DNA from: JAAFHB01 sp037128295
Lineage (GTDB): Bacteria > Bacteroidota > Bacteroidia > Bacteroidales > Prolixibacteraceae
Assembly (NCBI GenBank): GCA_037128295.1
Contig: JBAXWR010000057.1
Coordinates: forward strand, 1 to 33,037
Direction: 5' to 3'
Length of the DNA: 33,037 bases
The translations under genes were made by a program, and so were the position numbers. Numbering within the stretch: position 1 is the first letter of the stretch; each line of letters opens with the position of its first letter. Under the pieces are notes generated by a model. It searched no databases. It had not been told where the DNA came from and saw only the letters and a program-made list of their open reading frames with translations. Shown here one piece after another: positions 8,785-16,485 of this stretch.

Positions 8785-9882
8785 TTAGATTAATTCTGAA
8801 AAGTTAACTGTTCTTTGTTCTTTAATCGAAAGATAGCAGGCATCTATCAATGCCATGGTTTTTAAATTATCCCTGCCACCAATTTCTGGTTCCACATTGT
8901 TCTCAACTGCCCTTAGAAGTTGTGCCATTGTACCTTGGAAAGCGTCTGGAAACCACACTTTATCCCATTTGGGCCGAATCCACTCACCCGGAAATTGTCT
9001 GGAAGTAAACTCCATCGTACTTGGTGTTGGTTCCGGATACTTTGGCCAGCCTATCGTTCCCCAGGCCATTCCATCCAATCCTTCGACCCGCCATTTGATG
9101 TAAATGTCCTTTTCGGTCCCTTCACCTGGCCAGGCCCAAACATCGTCGAGACTGGTTGCCATTAAACCATCTGAATACTGGAAGGTATATTGTGATATCC
9201 CGTCAAGATGTTTGAATTTAGTGCGGGGATCTTTTCTTGTTACAGCGGTTATCCTTTCGGGATCACCAAAAAGGTAGCGGAAGGAATCAACGTGATGGAT
9301 TCCCATATTGAGGATTTCGAGTCGGTCGTATTTTTTAAGGAACTCCTGCCAATGCGGAATTGCCCGCATTTCGATCGTTGCCAGGACCGGCTCACCTAAT
9401 AGACCCTGGTTCAGAATACTTTTTAATGCTCTGATTGACTGATCGTAACGCATATTTGAATTGACACCAAGCCTAATTCCTGCAGTGCCACAAAGTTCCA
9501 CAATCTGCTTAGCTTCCTCGGAGTTCATTGCAAGCGGTTTCTGGCACAACACACCCTTGATATGACTGTTTTGTTTTACCAATTCGGTAATTACTTCCAA
9601 CTGTTTGTCGGGAGGTATGGCAATGTCAACGATTTCTATTTGGGGATCAGCGAGCAATTCCTGCCAGCTTTCATAAACTTTTGGAATGTTGTGGCGTGCC
9701 GCAACAGCTTGTGATTCCTCCAAACTAAGTGATGTAATGGCAACTGGGTTAAAACCTGCATCCCGATAGGCAATCAGGTGACAATCGCGCATGATAAAAC
9801 CGGCACCGATGCACCCGATCCGGTAATCCTTCCGAATAGGCAGGACAGGATCAATGGAATAATTGATGTCTTCAGGTTTCAT
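8785..9882 (-). CDS. Gfo/Idh/MocA family oxidoreductase (cytoplasmic)
   Basis: The 365-residue protein has the N-terminal Rossmann motif GCIGAGF (residues 23-29), the family's catalytic-lysine segment as CQKPLA (113-118; usually EKP, here QKP) and the C-terminal alpha/beta dimer domain. It would oxidise or reduce a sugar or cyclitol hydroxyl with NAD(P). No signal peptide is seen, in contrast to the next oxidoreductase. The gene starts 2 bp after the preceding gene's stop, indicating co-translation. Substrate unknown; the operon context suggests a uronic acid, xylose or glycoside derivative. Confidence 0.88.
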   Translation of the reverse strand: MKPEDINYSIDPVLPIRKDYRIGCIGAGFIMRDCHLIAYRDAGFNPVAITSLSLEESQAVAARHNIPKVYESWQELLADPQIEIVDIAIPPDKQLEVITELVKQNSHIKGVLCQKPLAMNSEEAKQIVELCGTAGIRLGVNSNMRYDQSIRALKSILNQGLLGEPVLATIEMRAIPHWQEFLKKYDRLEILNMGIHHVDSFRYLFGDPERITAVTRKDPRTKFKHLDGISQYTFQYSDGLMATSLDDVWAWPGEGTEKDIYIKWRVEGLDGMAWGTIGWPKYPEPTPSTMEFTSRQFPGEWIRPKWDKVWFPDAFQGTMAQLLRAVENNVEPEIGGRDNLKTMALIDACYLSIKEQRTVNFSELI

Positions 9883-9884
9883 AT

Positions 9885-11183
9885 CTAACCTTCGTATTTA
9901 AAGTCAGGGCAAATTTTGGCATAACTCCACTTTTCACGCATCGCACGCTTTTTGAATTTATCTGCTTCAGGATCATTGACAAAAGTCTCATTCTGAGGAT
10001 TCCACTCAATTTTCCGGTTAAGCTTCAAAGCAATATTGCCAAAATGAAGCAGGGAACTAGTACGGTGACCCGATTCTACCGAGTAAATAGCTTTCCGTCC
10101 GGCTTTAATACTTTGCAGGAAGTCGATAAACTCGTCGGAGGCGGTAGGGAGCGAAACTTTCTTATCAGTTAGGTCAAGTACATTCTCATTACTGGCTGCC
10201 AGCTTATTATTCCATCCTACCGATTCCACCCAACCAGCATCTCCTTCCAAACGGATGGAAGCATTCCCACTTTTTACATGCATGGTGATGTTGTTGGCAT
10301 ATTTGTACATCAAATCGAACTGATAGGCAGTATTAAAAATCCCATCTTTGTAATACAGCGTTTCGCCGGATGGGACTACCTCCACCGGCCCTGTATTTTC
10401 ATTTCCAGAAACCAACTGGGCTGTATCACAATAGTGTGCGCCCCAATCTGTCAGGAGGCCACCCGAAAAGGCATCGTACCACCTGAAATGGTAAAAAGTG
10501 CGCGAATAGATAAAAGGAATTTCCGCTGCGGGTCCAAGCCATAAATCATAATCAAGATCGGTTGGCGGCGTGGTAATCTGAAGATCCTCTTTGGGCAATT
10601 CCGGAACCGGCAATGAAATTTCAATATGCTTTAACCCTCCTATCCTCCCGTTCAAGGCAACTTCCGCCATTTGGTGATAAGCACCTAGGAAGCGGTCTTC
10701 AATCGAAACCTGGTAAACCACACCGGTTTTTTGGATCACATCGCACAAAAGCCGTCCTTCGGCTATGGTCAACGATGGTTTTTCGCAACAGATGTGCTTC
10801 CCTTTTAAGGCGGCCATAATGGAGATTGGGACGTGCCAATGGTCAGGGGTCGAGATCTGGACTGCATCGATGGACTTATCGTCAAGAATCTCCCTGAAAT
10901 CCTGGTAAGCTTTGCAATCCTGTGATTTATACGTATTGTTGACCAAATTTTTGGCACTCGTGGCCCGTAACATGCTCACATCGCAAACTGCAACCACACG
11001 GCACAATTCAGGATATTTCAGGTAATGACGAAGGTTCCGCTCAACACCTTGGGAACCAACACCAATCATTCCTATGGTTATCAATTCGTTGGGACTTTTT
11101 CCTGTGCATCCTGAATTGATCGGTACAATTGCTGATCCGGCAACTGCGATACCTGTATTTCTGAGAAACGTCCTTCTGTCCAT
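9885..11183 (-). CDS. Gfo/Idh/MocA family oxidoreductase with Tat signal
   Basis: The 432-residue protein begins with a twin-arginine motif (RRTFLR, residues 3-8), a hydrophobic segment, and a Cys at 26 (INSGC) that could be a lipobox. This suggests export with bound nucleotide. The Rossmann motif GVGSQG is at 41-46, STPDHWH at 111-117 and the catalytic CEKP at 133-136. The C-terminal half is of the usual Bacteroidota 'exported Gfo/Idh/MocA' type, with SGGLLTDWGAH. Tat-exported members are thought to act on glycans or glycosides outside the cytoplasm. It directly precedes the cytoplasmic paralogue in the operon. Confidence 0.9.
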   Translation of the reverse strand: MDRRTFLRNTGIAVAGSAIVPINSGCTGKSPNELITIGMIGVGSQGVERNLRHYLKYPELCRVVAVCDVSMLRATSAKNLVNNTYKSQDCKAYQDFREILDDKSIDAVQISTPDHWHVPISIMAALKGKHICCEKPSLTIAEGRLLCDVIQKTGVVYQVSIEDRFLGAYHQMAEVALNGRIGGLKHIEISLPVPELPKEDLQITTPPTDLDYDLWLGPAAEIPFIYSRTFYHFRWYDAFSGGLLTDWGAHYCDTAQLVSGNENTGPVEVVPSGETLYYKDGIFNTAYQFDLMYKYANNITMHVKSGNASIRLEGDAGWVESVGWNNKLAASNENVLDLTDKKVSLPTASDEFIDFLQSIKAGRKAIYSVESGHRTSSLLHFGNIALKLNRKIEWNPQNETFVNDPEADKFKKRAMREKWSYAKICPDFKYEG

Positions 11184-11201
11184 CTTGTGCTGTTAATTTA
11201 G

Positions 11202-11699
11202 TTATTGAATATCCAATATTTCAATTTCAAACAATAGAGGTGTATATGGAGGAACAACCATATAACCATTTGAACCATATGCCTGTGATGAAGGGATCAG
11301 GAAAATCCCTTTACCGCTTTTGCTCAACTTCTCAACAGCATCCTCCCATCCCGGTATCATTCGGGAATAAGCACCTTTGTGAACATAGGTATAGGATGAG
11401 GATGCGTCAAAAGTTGACCCATCAAGGAATTGTCCGGTGTAACCAATTGTTATATTATTCCCTGCCTGTACGAATGCACCCGTACCTATTGATTCAATAA
11501 TATAATATACACCGGAAGAAAGGGAGTCAACAACAAAATTATTCTTCTTCATTGTATTGACCCATTGCCTGATCAATAATGCTTCCTGAACGGGGGAATT
11601 ACTCGTATTTTCAATTTTCTTGCATCCAAAAACCAGCAACACAGCAAACAAAAGATAAACACAAATTTTCAAATGACCGCTAATTTTCTTCATTTTCAT
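11202..11699 (-). CDS. FKBP-type peptidyl-prolyl isomerase lipoprotein
   Basis: From the ATG at 11699 the product has 165 residues (an ATG at 11693 is nearly equivalent). It has a lipoprotein signal with lipobox LVFGC (Cys 26). The C-terminal half is an FKBP domain: 'ITIGYTGQFLDGSTFDAS', 'MIPGWEDAVEKLSKSGKGIFLIPSSQAYG' and terminal 'LLFEIEILDI', with the aromatic/Asp active-site layout retained. It should assist folding of envelope proteins. Placed among exported glycan enzymes, it may serve them (inference). Confidence 0.87.
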   Translation of the reverse strand: MKMKKISGHLKICVYLLFAVLLVFGCKKIENTSNSPVQEALLIRQWVNTMKKNNFVVDSLSSGVYYIIESIGTGAFVQAGNNITIGYTGQFLDGSTFDASSSYTYVHKGAYSRMIPGWEDAVEKLSKSGKGIFLIPSSQAYGSNGYMVVPPYTPLLFEIEILDIQ

Positions 11700-11765
11700 T
11701 TTCTTAATTCTAAAAACTGTTTGAAACCATTTGCAAAGATGCATAAAAAAACAATTTTGTAGAAT

Positions 11766-12602
11766 TCAATTTTTATTGCTTTTACATACAATCCATTCGG
11801 TACATATGGCCCTTAAGTCAGTAATCGCCTGATATTGCGTTTTTGAATCAAAGCTCTTAATAATCTCATATCCAAATTTTGAATCTTGTACATAAAGTTT
11901 CAATTCATCAGACATACTGTAATAATGTTCGTAAGTATGTGTGGTATTAAAAAGCTGTTTCATTGTACCTGAAATGTTACTATTCTCATTATCATGAAGT
12001 TCGATCAACAGGTCACATGATCTGAAATTGCCAATAGATTTGTCTGTAAACAGCTCAAATTCATATCCTTCACAGTCACTAACTATCAATGTTCTTCCTG
12101 ATATCATGCCAGAAAGGATTTCGATATCGCAAAAGGTAACCAAATTCATCCGATCATCGACATTATTGCATTTCGCCATTTTCAAGCATGAATTCAATGC
12201 ATTCTGATTAACATCAATGGCATAAATCTTCGCCTGTGGTTGTCTGATAGCCATTCCTACCGCATAATATCCCTCAGCACAGCCAATATCGATAATCGTA
12301 TCGTATTTATTCTTCATTAAATTCTCTATACTCACCTGTAATTCACTTTCATAACAACCAATTAGTTTTGAATACAGGGCACTTCCATGGGATATAAATT
12401 CAGGATAAACCATTCCTTTAAAAGGTCCTGAATATACGATTCTGTCCTGAAACAAGTTGTTAAGCTTGGTATTTGAATTCCCATAATTAGCAGTAATCTT
12501 AATAACTTCAAGAGTCCTGATAATTTTATTCAACCTCTTAATACCAATAACAGAAAGAAAAACGCGACTAAATTTATGCTTCAAAGATTTAAGAAATTTC
12601 AT
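11766..12602 (-). CDS. SAM-dependent methyltransferase, FkbM-like
   Basis: The 278-residue protein has a class I methyltransferase core: motif I DIGCAEGYYAVG (105-116), the acidic end of strand 2 as AIDVN (129-133) and a later SDCEGYE motif typical of FkbM-like enzymes. The first 40 residues are basic and amphipathic. The codons are AT-richer than those of the flanking enzyme genes. FkbM-like enzymes O-methylate sugars or secondary metabolites. In a catabolic operon this is unexpected, and the gene may be a passenger. Acceptor unknown. Confidence 0.75.
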   Translation of the reverse strand: MKFLKSLKHKFSRVFLSVIGIKRLNKIIRTLEVIKITANYGNSNTKLNNLFQDRIVYSGPFKGMVYPEFISHGSALYSKLIGCYESELQVSIENLMKNKYDTIIDIGCAEGYYAVGMAIRQPQAKIYAIDVNQNALNSCLKMAKCNNVDDRMNLVTFCDIEILSGMISGRTLIVSDCEGYEFELFTDKSIGNFRSCDLLIELHDNENSNISGTMKQLFNTTHTYEHYYSMSDELKLYVQDSKFGYEIIKSFDSKTQYQAITDLRAICTEWIVCKSNKN

Positions 12603-12642
12603 ATAAAATTATTATATATTATTAATTTTCAAATCTTTACGA

Positions 12643-14544
12643 CTAAAAAACTTTTATCTTTTGTTTTCCGGTTTGAAGTCCCTCAAATGGACCACAAGTA
12701 GGTGTATTTACTGACCGTTGTTTCCCCAAATAATCGATGTCAATCTTTAAAGGTGTCCCGTCAGGATTCTCGAATAATTCATTGGGCATCTTGGCTTTAC
12801 CAAGCATTTGGGTGGTAACAAATTTAGTTTTTAAACCAATAACAGGTTCCTCTATCGTCAAATTCAAAAACACACTGACTCCTTCTTCAACTATACTAAA
12901 ATCGGGTCTGGAATTGGGATATTGTTTGGAATTTGTCTCATTTTTAAAGGGTAAAGCTTTGTTAAAATAAATATTGCCATTAATCCAAACAGGCAGCTTC
13001 GCAGTATTATAGACAACCAGTCCATAATTTCCCCTTGTATCTTTAGGGTTTGCATCCTTACCAGATCCAAGAAACAGATTGTTGTACCAACGGTCGTCAC
13101 CTGAAAAGATTGTCGATAGACCGGCAACTTCAGTAGAATGTGGCAAATGATATGGTGTAAAGCGGTTGGGTTCCGGCCACATAAAAACCTGACCGGCAAT
13201 TAAATTATGGACATAGGCAGAACCTTCCGATTGTGTACGGACCGCAAAGGGGGAAAGCAGGATATTGTTGTCAACCAGGGTTGGGCCATGATCAACTTCA
13301 AGAAAAATATCCTCCAGATCATTGTTGTACAGTAGGTTTCGCGAAACATGGGTTCCCTGGGCCATCCAATCGAGCCATATACCACGGCCTGTATCATGAA
13401 TGTTATTTTTGAAGATTCGTGTGTCGATGGCTGCATGGAACTTGATTCCTCCGATTTCGGCACCGCTAAACTGCCTTTTAGTCCAGATGTGGTGAATATG
13501 GTTGTTCTCGACCAGACTAAAAGCAGCACCCATACTTCCACAGATGCCTGTCTGTTCACAATTGTAAATTTCGTTGTTTCGGACAATGTGTGACCCAATA
13601 TTGGATTTGCTCCAACCATTCCTTAAAGTCCTGAAAACAACCTCTATATAATGAAGCGAACCATCGAGGCTTTGGTTGGCAGACCAAACATTGTGGCCTG
13701 TTCCGCGTTCTTTCCCCAGGGTGATACCGGAACATTTTGAATCGTGGATCACATTGTTCTCTATAATCCACCCTTTATTCCAGTGAGTTGAAATCATCCC
13801 AATTTGCTCGGCAGTAGGTGCAGCCCATTGCGTTGCTGCCTGACTTATATCGAAACCTTTGATTGTTAGATAATTAATTCCAGGCTTATCAGGATAGAAA
13901 ACAGTCTTCCGCGCACTTATTTCAACCAGCTCTTTGTTGGGATCAAACTTAAGAAAGTTTGCCCAAATTGTCGTGTTGGTAGCATCACTTTCGCAATACC
14001 AAGTAAAAATTGAACCATCCGGATCCTTAATTTTTGTATCCGCTACTGGATTAAGCACTTTACTTAAGGTTTCCTTTTCATATAACGATTTTCCATTGAG
14101 AAAGACCTCGCCAGTATGGTGTATCCTGCCATGATTGGAAAACCAGTCACCAAAAATGGAATCTTTATATGGGTTGTAAATCCCAAAAAACGAATTTGGG
14201 ATAACAACTTTCCATATGCCGTTCTTTTCACTTTTCCAACCCGTAACCAGCTCAGAGCCTTTGATCTCGACCTTTTCACCGGGTGCAGACTGATAGACAA
14301 TTCTTTTAGCGTCACTTTCACCTCCTCTTGCCGGGTTGATCCATTCACGGTATGTGCCGGCATGAACTGTGATGACATCGCCCGCATTAGCAACTCGCGC
14401 TGCATGATTAATCGACAAAAAAGGTTGGGAAACAGAACCTTCATTTTTATCGTTACCAGTTTTGGCAACATGGAATTCCTTGGCAGAGACAGACGATGAA
14501 ATAATTAATGCCAATAAAATAACTCCAAAAAATAATTTATTCAT
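12643..14544 (-). CDS. GH120 beta-xylosidase-like right-handed beta-helix enzyme
   Basis: The 633-residue protein has a signal peptide (1-21), an N-terminal DUF1565-like segment (HVAKTGNDKNEGS...PFLSINHAA) and a long parallel beta-helix. It resembles family GH120, whose characterised member is the Thermoanaerobacterium beta-xylosidase XylC, over the whole length as I recall it. Shared stretches are NPYKDSIFGDW, NGWSKSNIGSHI, and the two catalytic segments IWLDW (D392, nucleophile position) and IFLEVDHGP (E416, acid/base position). It should release xylose from xylo-oligosaccharides in the periplasm or outside. With the alpha-glucuronidase-like neighbour it points to glucuronoxylan. If the GH120 match failed, the fallback call would be a secreted beta-helix polysaccharide-active protein. 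Confidence 0.82.
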   Translation of the reverse strand: MNKLFFGVILLALIISSSVSAKEFHVAKTGNDKNEGSVSQPFLSINHAARVANAGDVITVHAGTYREWINPARGGESDAKRIVYQSAPGEKVEIKGSELVTGWKSEKNGIWKVVIPNSFFGIYNPYKDSIFGDWFSNHGRIHHTGEVFLNGKSLYEKETLSKVLNPVADTKIKDPDGSIFTWYCESDATNTTIWANFLKFDPNKELVEISARKTVFYPDKPGINYLTIKGFDISQAATQWAAPTAEQIGMISTHWNKGWIIENNVIHDSKCSGITLGKERGTGHNVWSANQSLDGSLHYIEVVFRTLRNGWSKSNIGSHIVRNNEIYNCEQTGICGSMGAAFSLVENNHIHHIWTKRQFSGAEIGGIKFHAAIDTRIFKNNIHDTGRGIWLDWMAQGTHVSRNLLYNNDLEDIFLEVDHGPTLVDNNILLSPFAVRTQSEGSAYVHNLIAGQVFMWPEPNRFTPYHLPHSTEVAGLSTIFSGDDRWYNNLFLGSGKDANPKDTRGNYGLVVYNTAKLPVWINGNIYFNKALPFKNETNSKQYPNSRPDFSIVEEGVSVFLNLTIEEPVIGLKTKFVTTQMLGKAKMPNELFENPDGTPLKIDIDYLGKQRSVNTPTCGPFEGLQTGKQKIKVF

Positions 14545-14562
14545 AATTAATTGAAATTTAAA

Positions 14563-14760
14563 TCATTTATTGTATTTAACCGTTAAATAAAAGCCTATAG
14601 TTGAAATAAAAGCCATGGCAATAGGTATTATAATCTCCGTTTTTATTGCATAAATATTATCAATTCGAGCAATTGCAATTTCCCAAAAGAATCCATAAAA
14701 AATTGTAAGTACAATAAAAGTTATTAAGTAAACTATTGGTTTTATTTTTTTATCTCCCAT
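14563..14760 (-). CDS. small two-helix membrane protein, unknown function
   Basis: This 65-residue frame (ATG at 14760) codes two hydrophobic segments (about 8-30 and 42-60) joined by a short polar turn, with basic ends. It fits the operon spacing, 18 bp before the beta-xylosidase gene. It is AT-rich and I do not recognise a family. Its conserved position between two enzyme genes makes it more likely real than chance. Confidence 0.5.
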   Translation of the reverse strand: MGDKKIKPIVYLITFIVLTIFYGFFWEIAIARIDNIYAIKTEIIIPIAMAFISTIGFYLTVKYNK

Positions 14761-14814
14761 TTGATTAATATGAAATTTAGTAAAATCTTCAACATCTACA
14801 ATACTACTGAGCCG

Positions 14815-16077
14815 CTATTTTCCGTTAAATTCCTTCACAGCCTCCATCATTGCCTTTAGATTTTCAACCGGAACATTAGCCTGGATGTTATGTACCGTGC
14901 AAAAAACAAAGCCGCCATCTTTGGCAAAAATTTCACAATTGCTCAGGACTTGTTTCTTCACTTCGGCAGGTGTACCAAAAGAGAGCATTTTTTGGGTATC
15001 CACTCCCCCACCCCAGAAAACCAGATCCTTGCCGTAGGTATTCTTCAGATGCCGCGGATCCATGTTTTTGGCATTGATCTGTACCGGATTAATGATGTCA
15101 ATTCCAGCCTCAATAAACAATGGCATAAAGGTTTCAACCGCCCCGCAGGAATGTTTAAAGCTTTTCCATTCTGTATTTTTATGTATCCAGGAATTAATTT
15201 GCTTGTAATAAGGCATATACAAATCCCTGAACTGATCGGGTGAACAGAACGTGGAATCCTGTGTGCCAAAATCGGTCCCACAAATAAATGCAGCATCTAT
15301 CTTGTCGCCGATCCTTTTGTAGATTTTCTCATAATTGGAAAGTGCTATTTCAGTCTGTTTTTCAAAAATGGCATGGATATAATCGGGGCGCATAACTGTA
15401 CTCATGTACCATTCTGCCACGTCGCGGATCCCTTTTGGGTTCTTGAGGTTCATTCCCGGAACCAGTGCAATATCACCCAAAGCAGTACCACCCAAACTGG
15501 CAATAATCCCTTTACCAGATGTATAGAGTTGATCGACAGTACGTTCCCAATAATCAAGTGTCTCATCTGTAATGTACCCAAACTCTTCAAGGTTTTCCTC
15601 CACATTCAATTGGTCCTCCTCGAAAGGTTGCTGACGGATAATCGCATCAAAAAAGTAGCCTGTTGCAGGCATATGGGCACAAGGGCCAACGGTCATGTCA
15701 CCGCCAGGGAAAATCACCAAACTGCCATCATCGGCTTTGATATAATTAAAATCCTGTGGCACAAGTAGCTCCTGTCCCCAATTGGAGGTAAATGGTTTCC
15801 AATCACACTCATTGTTGTCGAAGCCGAGTAGGTTGCCTTTTCCATAAGCACCAACCACATCGATTCCCATGGCTTCGCGCAATTCGGCATCCACTTCGCC
15901 CAACATCTGAAATGGCTCGACCACTTTTACCGGACGGTCTTCAAGCCCATAAAGCGAACGGAGGTTTTTTACTGCAAGACAGTGGATGCCAGTAACTCCT
16001 GTTCCGCCAAAATCAAGTACCAATCGTTCAGGTTGCTGATGGTTCAATGTCTTCTTTAAGTTTTCCCTTGAATTCAT
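14815..16077 (-). CDS. uroporphyrinogen decarboxylase-family methyltransferase (MtaA-like)
   Basis: The 420-residue protein has the UroD TIM-barrel fold but not the classical heme-enzyme context. The Zn-ligand pattern of methylcobamide methyltransferases (MtaA/MtbA type) is visible as H309-x-C311 in KHSCG and C393 in FVFCTVHN. The UroD 'NPVQ' strand (330-333) and GGGVDTQ (356-362) are present. Such proteins move methyl groups between a corrinoid and a thiol or tetrahydrofolate, or take part in O-demethylation. No corrinoid protein is encoded nearby, so a complete system would need partners elsewhere. Its place in an operon with an alpha-glucuronidase-like enzyme suggests handling of the methyl of 4-O-methylglucuronate (inference). 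Confidence 0.8.
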   Translation of the reverse strand: MNSRENLKKTLNHQQPERLVLDFGGTGVTGIHCLAVKNLRSLYGLEDRPVKVVEPFQMLGEVDAELREAMGIDVVGAYGKGNLLGFDNNECDWKPFTSNWGQELLVPQDFNYIKADDGSLVIFPGGDMTVGPCAHMPATGYFFDAIIRQQPFEEDQLNVEENLEEFGYITDETLDYWERTVDQLYTSGKGIIASLGGTALGDIALVPGMNLKNPKGIRDVAEWYMSTVMRPDYIHAIFEKQTEIALSNYEKIYKRIGDKIDAAFICGTDFGTQDSTFCSPDQFRDLYMPYYKQINSWIHKNTEWKSFKHSCGAVETFMPLFIEAGIDIINPVQINAKNMDPRHLKNTYGKDLVFWGGGVDTQKMLSFGTPAEVKKQVLSNCEIFAKDGGFVFCTVHNIQANVPVENLKAMMEAVKEFNGK

Positions 16078-16093
16078 AATTTATTAAATTTAG

Positions 16094-16465
16094 TTATATC
16101 TTTTTGTGAATGAATATTGTAATGAATAATCGTACCAACTCAAAAACACTGCGAATACTTACCAATAAAGTATTTATCGTTTTTATATCACAAAATAGGT
16201 CGCAAATTGGATACAAAAAGCCAAGCGACAATCCCGCATAAAAAATAAGCCTGAATGGAAATTGAGCGTAGTATATCCATATCCCGGTTCTATTTGCCTT
16301 TATCAGCAAAATGCTGGAAGCTATCATAGAAACATAAAGCAGAACCACAAATAAATTAGGCCAGTAAAGATGCACACCTTTTTCGAGGATTGTAGTTATT
16401 AACTTAAATGAATTGAAAACTGCAATTAAATCAAGAACGCCAAACACCACAAGGATTTTTTTCAT
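16094..16465 (-). CDS. small polytopic membrane protein, unknown function
   Basis: The 123-residue product has about four hydrophobic segments (1-22, 33-54, 60-82 and 98-120) with few charges between them. I do not recognise a family. It is spaced 16-20 bp from both neighbours, as expected of an operon member, and is AT-rich like the other small membrane gene in this run. Confidence 0.55.
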   Translation of the reverse strand: MKKILVVFGVLDLIAVFNSFKLITTILEKGVHLYWPNLFVVLLYVSMIASSILLIKANRTGIWIYYAQFPFRLIFYAGLSLGFLYPICDLFCDIKTINTLLVSIRSVFELVRLFITIFIHKKI

Positions 16466-16485
16466 GGATATGTTTACCTAATAAT

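Noticed and set aside
14815..16077. Heme-biosynthetic uroporphyrinogen decarboxylase (hemE)
   Set aside because: The HxC...C zinc pattern and the operon context fit the methyltransferase branch of the family, and no other heme genes are nearby.
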